20,390 bases of DNA. It comes from Dunaliella salina (lineage: Eukaryota > Chlorophyta > Chlorophyceae > Chlamydomonadales > Dunaliellaceae). Below the pieces are notes generated by a model. It searched no databases. It was not told the origin of the DNA and worked only from the letters and a program-made list of their open reading frames with translations. Position 1 is the stretch's first letter. Each line of letters begins with the position of its first letter. The stretch spans positions 200,858 through 221,247 of the forward strand of contig MU069950.1 in the NCBI GenBank assembly GCA_002284615.2, given 5' to 3'. The position numbers were made by a program, and so were the translations under genes. Positions 9,487 to 18,410 of this stretch are shown in pieces.

Positions 9487-9980
9487 GGGTTCTCAAAAGG
9501 GGCACTTAGTACCCCTGCCTGCCTTTCCTTTGCCCGCTACAACATGCTGACCTCTTAGCTGCCTTTCCCTGAGCACTCAGCTGCCCTAAGCTTTTAACTG
9601 CCTTCCTTTTGAGCCTGCTACATCAACGTATTCCACATCCACGTGGTCATGTCTGCTTATTAGAGATGATTATTATGCGTTATTAGAGATGACACGGTTG
9701 AGCCACCAGCACGGTTGTATGACTGATTATCTCAAACATCTTGTACATCGCCCTTTAACAATTTTGACGAGATGTGGCATCATCTGCCAGTGCACATGGT
9801 TTAGGGGGGTCGATCAATACTGAGATTCCTCAGTAAAAGAAAATGTCTGAAAAGGTTTGCATTTGCCGTACCTCACACGGTCACAAACCGTTTTGTCCAA
9901 GTCCCGAAGAACGAAAACTAGTTGTTGTTACCGATAATTTAATTTAGTTGTTAAGAGCAAACAAACAGGTTGAGTAAAAC
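9487..9980. promoter_or_regulatory. Divergent intergenic region with G-box
   Basis: This 494-bp gap lies between the start codons of the PH-kinase (minus) and ELIP-like (plus) genes, so it probably holds both promoters and 5' UTRs. It contains the palindrome CCACGTGG at 9639-9646, a G-box core. In land plants, G-boxes in light-induced promoters are bound by bZIP factors such as HY5. A 13-bp direct repeat ttattagagatga lies at 9657-9669 and 9680-9692. No convincing TATA box was seen; gataatttaattt near 9932 is AT-rich. The transcription starts are unknown. Confidence 0.5.
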
Positions 9981-10184
9981 ATGTTGTCCTCCAAGACCCT
10001 GCAATCCGTCAATCAATCCCTGCAATCCGTCAATCAATCCCTCAGTGCTCCATCAGCTGTGTGCCTGCCTAAACCAGGGAGGGTGAGGAGCCACAGGAAA
10101 TACTTGGTGCACAGCCAGAATCCTGAGACGGATGCATCCTCCAAGCCTCAGGATGCCCCCGGAGGAACGAACAGTGTGCCCAAG
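9981..10184 (+). CDS. ELIP-like exon 1 (transit peptide)
   Basis: This exon has 68 codons from the ATG at 9981 to AAG|gtgagt. It starts MLSSKT followed by two exact copies of LQSVNQS, then LSAPSAVCLPKPGRVRSHRK. The lack of acidic residues and the Ser/Arg content fit plastid import. The two LQSVNQS copies are an exact 21-bp tandem repeat at 9999-10040. Confidence 0.8.
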
Positions 10185-11682
10185 GTGAGTCGCACATCGC
10201 CACCAGTGGCGGGTGCTGGGCATGTTGAGAATGAGGCTTTCCTCGCTGCGTGGATCGCTCTGTTCTCGCTCGACTCTTTCTGAACCTCACACCAATTTCT
10301 TATCCAGCATCGCATGGCCATCAAAGCTGTACGTGTACAGTTGGCCTTTCTTGCTGTGTACATACACAGAGTAATAAAATAGGGTAGCAACATGCACCAC
10401 ATGTGCATGGTGATACATCCATTGATGGACAGCCCCTGCTCTGAGCAAGCGTGCTGCATCATGGAACCTCTACTGCTGAACAAATAATCTAATCGTAGCC
10501 CACAACCCTCCCTGACCGCATCCTGGGCGGAGTAAATGAATTGCCTGCACAGGTGAAATAGGAACCGGAGATGCTGAGAATGATCCAGTCACGTCTCCTA
10601 GTTTGTCTGGACCAGGCCATTAATGGGCCACAAACATGTCTTTGCCATTGACAGTTGCTGTTGCTTTCATGGACCAACAAGCTGATACGCACATGTAGAC
10701 AAGGGAAAAGCTGCACAGGCAGGCTTGTTGAAAGTTGCGATTTCAGTGTTGCAATTAATGGATGTCCTAAAGTTTGTGCAGCCCTGCAACTGGGCTGCAT
10801 CACTCTGATGGTTAGAGGGAGGCTTGTGGTCTCCCTACCAACAGCCACCAACAGCCAGAATAAAGGGGTGTCGCAAGCAGGCTGCTCCGGGGCATTTGCC
10901 ATTACCATTGCTAATTCTTTGTTCATCCTTGCAGGTGAACTCAACACTGTCCACCCTTGATAGTTTGTTAGGGACGGAGCAGAAGGAGGCAGAAAGGAAG
11001 GTGTGTACTGGTTCGGGCCAAGAAAAGAAAGGCTGCGCTCACTGTTTGCGCATCTCAAGCACCCATTTTTCCACCATCCCATCCTCTCTTTGTGTTTGGT
11101 TGTTATGCACTGTTAGAAGGACCACTGTTGCTAAGCACATTCTGCACTGAATACCACGAGTTCTTGGCTCAGCGCCTCTGTAGGAAAAGTGGATGTGTCT
11201 TGCTCATTGGTGCTCCCTTGGGCCTCTGATGCTATCGCCCCTGATCCAATGCAGACAAAAGCAAAATAATGATGTCATGATGGCCTCTGATGTTCTTGCC
11301 TCTGATCCCACGCAGGCCAAAGAAGAGAAAGAAAAAGCCGCATCCGCAAGCCAAAGTCCCCAACAGCAATCCGGTAGCTTCTCAGCATGGCCAACCGTGC
11401 CTAAGCCTCAACAACCTCCTCAGCGGAAGGAGGCACCCAAGAAAGGCTCTTTCACCTTTGATCAGGTAAGTCTGTGATTGATTTGCTTATACTTGCCAGG
11501 CTGCGCTAGCAGGCATTCCTTTACTTGCTCATGCTTGTAAGGATGTGCTGCAACAGCTGCTAGCAGACATTCCTGAATAACTGTGTCTCTGTGCAGAAAT
11601 GGGAAGGCTATAGGAATGAGGGTTGGCATTGTATGAATGTGCTTGCACGCATGCGTGCGTGCATGTGTGTTTTTGCGTAAAC

Positions 11683-11754
<72 letters not shown>

Positions 11755-14700
11755 CAGAGTAAATACAATGTGACAAATGTGGAGGGAAGTTGCTGCACGG
11801 AAATGGTGAATCAATGCAAAGATGTTTGCAATATTGCGGGATTGTGACGATGCTCAGAGCAGACGCTATGTAAATTCGATTCTGGGTCAGGGCTATGTCA
11901 CCTGGGTACAGTTGCAGGCTTGTGTAAAAGAGATATTTTCAGTTGAGGTGTCAGTGAGGACGTCACAGGCCAGCACACAAAAATGGTGTCGTATCCCCGG
12001 CATCATCTTCTCAATTCAGCATTTTTTTTCCGGTGCCTAGAGTGCTGTGTGGCCTCCTTCTTCTCACGTGTGAGTTCCAACTTGCTTTGCACTGTCACCT
12101 TGACTCAGGTAATGGGCTTTGAGGGACTTGCCCCGGAGGTAATAAACTCTCGAGCAGCCATGCTAGGTGAGTTGATCGAGTGAGTCATGCAAAGCAGGAG
12201 CACTAGAGCATCTGGCCCAGGGAACGTTTACATCCTGCTGGCTTGCCTTCCTAGCTGCAGCTTTTCTTGAGCAGCCATAAGCGACAGGTGCTCTAAGCTG
12301 TGGATTTTCATGAGCATGCATGCATCTGTGGTCTCCTGTGAGCGCAATTCCAGCAATGCTTCTATTTGTGGCTGTTTGTGTCGCCACTGTGTTTTAGATT
12401 GGTACACGTTTGCAGGCTAATATGTACACAAACAGCCACCAGTACATCACTAAGTGCTCTACCTCGCGACGCTGAAATCTCGCAAGGATGTCCAAACAAT
12501 TCCATAATTGTTTACGAGCTTTAAGACCTTACAAGGGGGTCTAAGAGATAGCCAAGTTTGTGAATACCAACGAATGACCAGCAACAAACGGCGCTGGTTC
12601 TGAGCCCTTCCTAAAGCTGCATGCAACCCCTCAGCCTGTGTCCATTGCCTCAGCCTCCTCCTCTGTGGTGTCCCTCTGTGTCTGAGACCTCCAGCAGCTC
12701 AGCATGCTTGCGCCCATGCCCGCGCCTGCGCCCAGCCTTGCTCTGCCACTGCCACTGCCACGGCCTGCTTCCTTATGCCAGAGCTCCTGCCCCTTCCCCT
12801 GGCTGACTGTGGGGTCCCCAAAGCTGCTGTCCACCGCTGCAATCTCCTGAAGGCCTGACACGTCTAGGCGCATATCTGCTTCCACAGGAGAGTTGCAGCT
12901 GCGTCTACTGCTACCTGCTCCATGCTGGGCAGCCATGCGCAAGAAGGTCAAAGAGGGTCTTTTGCCCCGCGGGCACGTGGGGGTCCATTCCTGGGCAAGA
13001 GAAAACTGTGAACATAAGCAGACAAACTTCTGGGCTAGAGAGAAATCTGTACATCTTGCGAGGCCTGAGAAAAAGAAATTTTCATCAAAGCTAGAACCTT
13101 GCGAGGAGCGCTGAGGGTCCACTCGTTGTTCGCAAGGATGTTGGAGTCGGTAAAGTAAAAACACTGGTTTCCTGTAAGACTTCAGGAGACGTGCCTTGCA
13201 TGTTCTGCACAAGCCATGCTGAAATTCTGATCCACACAATCCTTGTCTCAATCTGCCTGCTTTTCCACTCTTATAATGGTCAATTGGTGTGATCCTCTGC
13301 TTGGTCAGCTGGTCAACTGGTGTAATGGTCACCTGGCTTAATTGGCCTAGTCAGAGGTCAGCTGGTTCAATGGTCACCTGGCCACAAATTGTGACGGGTC
13401 CCTGGTGTGATCCTCTGCTTGGTCAGCTGGTCAACTGGTGTAATGGTCACCTGGCTTCATGGGCCTAGTCAGTGGTCAGCTGGTTTAATGGTCACCTGGT
13501 CACGAATTGTGACGGGTCCCTGGTGTGATCCTCTGCTTGGTCAGCTGGTCAACTGGTGTAATGGTCACCTTGCTTCATCGGCCTAGTCAATGGTCAGCTG
13601 GTTTAATGGTCACCTGGTCACAAATTGTGACGGGTCCCTGGTGTGATCCTCTGCTTGGTCAGCTGGTCAACTGGTGTAATGGTCACCTGGCTTCATCGGC
13701 CTAGTCAGTGGTCAACTGGTGTAAGGGTCACCTGGTCAGCTGATGTAAGGGGTCCCTGGTGCGGTCACCCGCAGGTTTAACACGTATCAATGCTGGTACT
13801 CTGATCAATTGTCCTTGCCACAATTTGTCTCCTTTTCCATTCCTATAAGGGTCCCCTGGTGCAATCATCTGCAGGGTTCATGTTTGCCATCAAGGCTGAG
13901 ACAGCAACTGGGGAGTCTGTCTTCGCGCAGCTGCTCACAGGCGGATTTGCAAAGGCAGCTGCCATCATCTTGGCCGTCACAATTGCCTCTTTTGCTCCAG
14001 CCATCGTGAGAGGGGTAAGGGCACACGCATACCTTCCGAACGTTGTTATACTATGCATGCAAATCGTGTATGCTTTGTCCGATTTGGTTCTGTGCATGCA
14101 CGTGGATTTTTTTGACAGCAGAGTCTTGTGCGCTTTGAGAACAGCAGCGAAAGCAGGGATGAAAGCTGCTCAAGTCTTGGCATCGCTGGGGAGACAGCGG
14201 CATACTTCTGCCTCACATTTGCATGAAGAATGAATGTGAGGGGGCCGCAAATTAAGGAGGGAAGTGTTTTTTGAGGTCGTACTGGGTCATGCACCTAAAA
14301 CTAAGGCAGGGATTAAAGCAGGAGATTTATGATGTTCCTCTCCATGGGAACCCTAAGCGTTTTTCCCCTGAACGCATGCGGCCAGGAATGGCTTGTTGAG
14401 GAAGGGCATTCCTTTCCTGTCCTGAGGACATCTCAGGACACAGCAAAATTGCTTTGAATGGATCCAAAATTCAATTTTGATGCACAGAAGTTAAAAATAG
14501 TTATCTTCTTGAGGAATATGTGCCTCAATGTTTGCAGTTTTGCTGGTCGGTACCATCCTCCTTTCAACTAGGATTGTTCAAAGGAGTCATCGACTGGTAC
14601 AAACTCCTGAATACCATGCAGTGAATATATTTTCCAAGGGTGCACTGCATGAAATCAATAGTTATAACTTATCAAACGGGTAATCAATCAGTGTTCTGCC

Positions 14701-16500
14701 CTTGTCCATCATGCAGTGCACTTCTTTTCTCATGGGATGCAGAATCCAATGAAAAACACAATTAGTACCCAAACAAGTGAGCATGAGTGCTGACCCTGGA
14801 TCATCATGCTAGTGTAATTTGTTGAAGAGCACAGCATAGTTAGGCAGGCAATTCTCATTGGTCCCCTGATAGGGAGAGAAGAAAAGTGCGGCGAGGAGAG
14901 AACAAGTGAGTGAAAACATCAGATTTCAGCTGCAGGCATGCTTGCATGTATTGCATGCGCATCATATGCTTGCGCATGCTCAATGCTCTTTTATGTAAAG
15001 CATAATCAGTCGTGTTCACGTGCCTGCTTACACAAAATTATCTATGACATACAAAGATGCGAGCACAAGGAATTCCTCACCCATCCGCGCACGTCTAAGG
15101 TGTCTTTACGGAGACAGCAATTGCAATCCATCGTAAACCACTGCTGCTGCCATGCTTCCCGAATTTGCTGGGTGGTTTGTGCTTCTTGTGAGAACCCACG
15201 TCTAGAAGAAGCTTGTGCCTGTTCTGAGAACCCACATCTGGAGGAACGTTTAGTACCCCCCCTGACAACCTGCGGCTGGCAGGCAACCTGTGAGGGCATT
15301 GGGCTGCCACAGCATGTGGGCAAGCTGATGCAGTGTCTGTTCATACATCCACTGCAAAGCTTGTGCAAGTGTACGGTGATGGCAGATATGAAGTCTGCCG
15401 ATTTGGTCTGGCAACGCATCTTAGAATATGAGTACTGTCAAAATAAGCTGGTGACCAAGGTTAATTCCAGAGGTGGGCAACGAGCCCAAATCGCTGAAAA
15501 TGTTCTTTCCCACCACTATTTTCCAAATCTGACCATGACAACCATATTAATACCAATAAAAACTATGTTTACCAAAAAATGAAGAAAATTGGAGGACCCC
15601 AGATCACTCTCCTGGCCTCAGATCACCCTAAAATGGCCCACAGCTCCACCCTGGGACCATTTTTCACCCCCAAAATATTTTTTTGATAATCCATATATGA
15701 TATGCTAACATCCTGCATATTCAAAAGTGGGAATGAAGGAGGTCAAAAATTGACCTTTTTGGCACCCTTAGTGCTGGATTTTTTCCAAGGGAAATGGCTG
15801 AAATTCAGTATCTGACCAACCACTGGGTCTTTTCACTCCATTTTTTTTGCAATGATATTTTTTATTACAAGGACTCCAAATCACTAGAAATCACTCATTT
15901 TGGTGCTCTGGCTGGTCAGATATGATGAGTGCTTGCTCAAAAGCTAGGGTTCACGTTCTGGTAAATAGCAGAAGTGGCCGTACTTGGCAATTTTCAAACT
16001 CAGTAGCTATGGAAACTGTACATTTTGGTCCTAGATACAAAAACTGCCAAGTACGGCCACCGTGCTAAAGGAACATTTCAAATTGACCCCTGTTTGGGGC
16101 CCTCGTCGCCCACCTCTGGGTTAATTCACACAGGTGTTCTGTTATGCTTGGAAAGACAGACAAATGTGACTGCCTGAAAAAGGTCAAACAATCAGGTCAT
16201 TTTTGCATCCAACAGCACGTATGCAGCACGAAAGATCCAGGCCTGCTTATTATGAGTCAGATGTTTACAAGTTTACTGCTTTGCTGTTTATGAACACTCT
16301 CTGCAGGTGCCCATGGATGAATGCTTCAACAAAGACCCCAAAAAGGAGAAATCAGTGGGGCCCTTCAATGCAAATGCCGAGATCCGTAATGGCCGTGCTG
16401 CTATGGTGAGCTGGCGGAAAAACCACTTTCGGGTTCTTCGTTCCAAGAAATCATTTCCAGTGAATGCCCTGTGACATGTAAGGCTCTCATCCATTACCTT

Positions 16501-16575
<75 letters not shown>

Positions 16576-16636
16576 GGTGGGCATAGCCTTGATCTTGTTG
16601 CTGGAAGGAGGCTCTGGCACAGCTTTCTTCATCTGA
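9981..16636 (+). CDS. ELIP/LHC-like three-helix chlorophyll-binding protein, seven exons, complete
   Basis: Exons 9981-10184, 10935-11000, 11316-11465, 12109-12166, 13875-14014, 16307-16405 and 16577-16636 total 777 nt, giving 258 residues plus TGA. Every intron is GT..AG and all phases agree. Residues 1 to about 45 are Ser/Arg-rich without acids, like a chloroplast transit peptide. Residues 46-140 are a Pro/Gln/Lys/Glu-rich linker. Helix I starts at E150 (PEVINSRAAMLG, then TGESVFAQ at 171-178). Helix II is about 185-204 (AAAIILAVTIASFAPAIV). Helix III starts at E231 (AEIRNGRAAMVG). E150, N153, R155 and E231, N234, R236 are the expected chlorophyll ligands and ion-pair residues. In this family such proteins sit in thylakoids and protect against light stress. 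Related LHC-like types cannot be excluded. The C-terminus after helix III is short (EGGSGTAFFI). Confidence 0.9.
9999..10040 (+). repeat. 21-bp in-frame tandem repeat in transit peptide
   Basis: Two identical 21-bp units encode LQSVNQS twice within the predicted transit peptide. Identity at the DNA level suggests a recent duplication. Confidence 0.95.
10935..11000 (+). CDS. ELIP-like exon 2
   Basis: This is a 66-nt, phase-0 exon from acceptor ccttgcag to donor AAG|gtgtgt. It encodes VNSTLSTLDSLLGTEQKEAE and then RK, linker sequence after the transit peptide. Intron 1 is 750 nt. Confidence 0.75.
11221..11326 (+). repeat. 61-bp duplication of the ELIP intron 2 acceptor
   Basis: The sequence ggcctctgatgctatcgccc..gcagacaaaagc from 11221 is repeated from 11282 as ggcctctgatgttcttgcct..gcaggccaaaga. 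The second copy is the real 3' splice site plus the first bases of exon 3. The first is a copy with its own cag at 11252-11254. Confidence 0.8.
11316..11465 (+). CDS. ELIP-like exon 3
   Basis: This is a 150-nt, phase-0 exon from acceptor cccacgcag to donor CAG|gtaagt. It encodes a low-complexity hydrophilic linker rich in Lys, Glu, Gln, Pro and Ser, ending KKGSFTFDQ just before helix I. Intron 2 (11001-11315) carries a duplicated copy of this acceptor 61 bp upstream. Confidence 0.8.
11684..11752. repeat. (TG)n microsatellite, 69 bp
   Basis: This is an uninterrupted TG run in ELIP intron 3, preceded by alternating purine-pyrimidine cgcatgcgtgcgtgcatgtg and followed by tttcag. Confidence 0.97.
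12109..12166 (+). CDS. ELIP-like exon 4 (start of helix I)
   Basis: This is a 58-nt exon from acceptor tgactcag to donor CTAG|gtgagt, ending in phase 1. It encodes VMGFEGLAPEVINSRAAML plus one base of Gly160. ExxNSRAAML is the LHC-family chlorophyll-binding signature with E150, N153 and R155. Confidence 0.88.
13228..13874 (+). repeat. 118-bp tandem array in ELIP intron 4, bordered by copies of the intron end
   Basis: The motif ggtgtgatcctctgcttggt starts at 13286, 13404, 13522 and 13640, an exact 118-bp period. Units contain ggtcagctggt and ggtcacctgg sub-repeats and aaattgtgacgggtccctgg. The sequence before the array (ctgatccacacaatccttgt ... cttttccactcttataatgg, about 13228-13285) matches the sequence just before exon 5 (ctgatcaattgtccttgcca ... 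cttttccattcctataaggg, 13801-13850). The array therefore seems to have grown from a duplication of the 3' end of this intron. Confidence 0.85.
13875..14014 (+). CDS. ELIP-like exon 5 (rest of helix I, helix II)
   Basis: This is a 140-nt exon from acceptor atctgcag to donor GGG|gtaagg. It completes Gly160, then reads FMFAIKAETATGESVFAQ and the hydrophobic AAAIILAVTIASFAPAIV. TGESVFAQ is a typical ELIP segment after helix I. The exon ends in phase 0. Confidence 0.88.
14931..15280 (-). pseudogene. Decayed copy of PH-kinase exon 1 and flanks, inside ELIP intron 5
   Basis: The region aligns along its length with 9163-9530. Examples are gcatgcttgcatgtatt, acaaagatgcgagcacaagg.attcctc against gcaaagacgtaagcacaagg.actcctc, and aaccactgctgctgccatgc against aaccacttctgctcccatgc. 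The minus-strand reading REAWQQQWFTMD corresponds to RKAWEQKWFTLD of the PH domain. Intron sequence next to the exon is also copied, so this is a DNA duplication, not a processed copy. The donor and much of the frame are lost, and a 33-bp unit (gagaacccac.tct.ga.gaa) is doubled inside it. Confidence 0.75.
15468..16118. mobile_element. Non-autonomous hAT-like transposon, ~651 bp, in ELIP intron 5
   Basis: The ends are cagaggtgggcaacgag and its near-exact inverted match ctcgtcgcccacctctg (one mismatch). They are flanked by the direct repeat ggttaattc at 15459-15467 and 16119-16127 (9 bp, or 8 bp if one end base belongs to the element). CAGAGGTGGGC-type ends are common in hAT elements. No transposase frame is present. 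A perfect 16-bp inverted repeat (gtggccgtacttggca at 15974-15989, complement at 16045-16060) can form a subterminal hairpin. Confidence 0.82.
16307..16405 (+). CDS. ELIP-like exon 6 (start of helix III)
   Basis: This is a 99-nt, phase-0 exon from acceptor ctctgcag to donor ATG|gtgagc. It encodes the stromal or lumenal loop VPMDECFNKDPKKEKSVG and then PFNANAEIRNGRAAM, the second chlorophyll-binding motif with E231, N234 and R236. Confidence 0.88.
16507..16572. repeat. (AC)33 microsatellite abutting a 3' splice site
   Basis: This is a 66-bp AC run occupying the 3' third of the 171-nt ELIP intron 6. Only gcag separates it from exon 7. Confidence 0.97.
16577..16636 (+). CDS. ELIP-like exon 7 (end of helix III, stop)
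   Basis: This terminal coding exon reads VGIALILLLEGGSGTAFFI and a TGA. Its acceptor acgcag follows directly after a (AC)33 run. The frame continues helix III from exon 6 without a break. Confidence 0.87.
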   Translation: MGIALILLLEGGSGTAFFI

Positions 16637-18400
16637 AATGTTAGTTCAATGCTCCTCCTCTCGAGTCGACTGTCAAGCCATGCTGATTTGCCTCTGAGAC
16701 AGTTTTGAAGATAGCCTCTCGGCTACTTAATTGGCAACAGAGAGGTGACTGACATGGAAAATGGAGGGTTGGGCTTTCTATCTCGATTCAGTGATATCTA
16801 AGTCTGACCGCATGCATTAAGAAAAGCTTGCCATGAGGGTGACTAGCGTGGAAATTTGTGGTGCAGCCAAATTGACATTTGAAGGAACCAGGTCTGTAAA
16901 CTTGGCCAATTCCTTTCAGATTGGAGGCTAAATCATCTCGTGGTGTGTCGAGCACTGTGAAGACATCATGTCCAATAACCTGCTTGAGGCCTTCAAACAG
17001 CAACACCACAACCATGGTCTCAGCTCGACTTGTTGTTTTACGGGTTTGCATAAAAGGGGCCATCAGGTGAAGTGTATGATTGCCAGGCCAGCGAAATTGG
17101 CAGGAAAAAGAAGACTGGCAGGGGACTGCAAGGTGTGAAATCGAGTTGTGCACTATGCCATTTTGCTGAGTGTTGGCTGAGTCACCTACTCCCCTCATTT
17201 TTGGAGCCGCGGGCTTGACACAAAGCCACGGGGCACGGAAGAAGGGAGGCCTCCAGTCAAAACAAATGGGACAATTGGCTACCACGGATCGGACTTAGGA
17301 AATGTATCCAGGTCGTGCATGACACAAGGTTACAAGAAAGGAGCCATCAGTCAAATCGTTACATTATTGCTAGGCTAAAACTTCAATTTATCAGAAGAAA
17401 TACGAGTTCAGTTTCTGCTGTTGTGGCTGTTGTGCAACAGAAATACGAGTTCAGTTTCTGCTGTTGTGGCTGTTGTGCAACAGAAAGCAAGAGTTGATAA
17501 GTTGCATTTGTGGTGAAATCATGAGCATGCTACATAGCCGTGGATCACAGGGAAAGAAAGGCCTCCAGTCAAAACGACTGACTGCTAGGTTACAGCAAAG
17601 ACCTCCAGTCAAAACGGTTGGTCTGTTCCTTCAAAACGAAAATTTCACATACATGAGGACACAGCTTGTTGGAAGAAAAGGAAATATAGAGAAACTCCGC
17701 AGGCTGTGACAACTTCCCATATGTTCATCCGATAAGGAGGGAGGATACCTAGACTCTAGGCTAGAGCCGAGGCATTGTATATCCTCTCCATCTAAGGAAA
17801 GAGCTTGTAGTTGTTCTGATTCATGAAAGAAAAGATCTCAGAAGACTTTACATGGTGAATGTTGAGGAGAACAACTCCTTGTAAGAAAGTTTTAGGGTGT
17901 ATGCCAGTGGATGGATGGACAGAGATGACTTCTGCGCTTCCTGAGATCTTCGCTTGGAGTCAAAACCTCCACTCCTTCTCGAAGTATTTTGAAAGAGTTT
18001 GGAATTGAGCCTATCCAGTTCAATTGGTTCAAAGCTTGTGCACGCTCTTATGATTCACTCCTTGAATGCGACAGACCTCTCCTGCGCTGAGTTTTTCATA
18101 CAGATTTTCTCTCAGCTCCAGGGAGTCTTCTTGTTGGACTGCTCAATTTTTCACTGCCATGAATGGTTTGCCTTGCCTTACCTCAAATGGCTTACCTTAC
18201 CTTAAAAGAATGGTTTACATCACGCACACGTTTCCCAGCAGAATATTCGCTTTGCCAACCCTGTGAATTTAAGCCGACAAGGGTTACAAGGGGTTGGCCT
18301 ATAACCTGAGACTCTGGCTGATCGACAACTGATTGTGGATCTGAGGTCTCATCATCTGGCTTACTGGAGACAATTCTTTTCTCATCATCATTGAAACATG
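16637..18400. other. ELIP 3' flank, no recognisable gene
   Basis: A tgtaaa at 16895 could be a green-algal-type poly(A) signal about 260 bp after the stop, but this is weak. The motif cctccagtcaaaac recurs near 17250, 17561 and 17602, and related cca.cagtcaaa strings occur near 17345, so a dispersed repeat is present. A 165-codon minus-strand frame (16788-17285) has no motif I recognise. Confidence 0.4.
17396..17487. repeat. 43-bp tandem duplication
   Basis: Two identical 43-bp units (agaaatacgagttcag ... gtggctgttgtgcaac) lie head to tail, with tacgag at 17401 and 17444. The start of a third copy (agaaa) follows. Confidence 0.95.
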
Positions 18401-18410
18401 GATCTCATCC

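Noticed and set aside
10489..11082. 197-codon minus-strand open frame overlapping ELIP exon 2
   Set aside because: It is antisense to a supported exon and intron, with no recognisable motif.
11462..11847. Thr-His and Cys-Val repeat proteins
   Set aside because: Produced by the TG microsatellite in ELIP intron 3.
12631..13332. 233-codon minus-strand open frame
   Set aside because: It lies antisense in ELIP intron 4, runs into the flank of the 118-bp array, and shows no domain, plausible start or splice context.
14938..15582. 214-codon plus-strand open frame
   Set aside because: It is antisense to a decayed copy of the PH-kinase first exon and runs into the left end of a hAT-like element, so it is a chance frame across two repeats.
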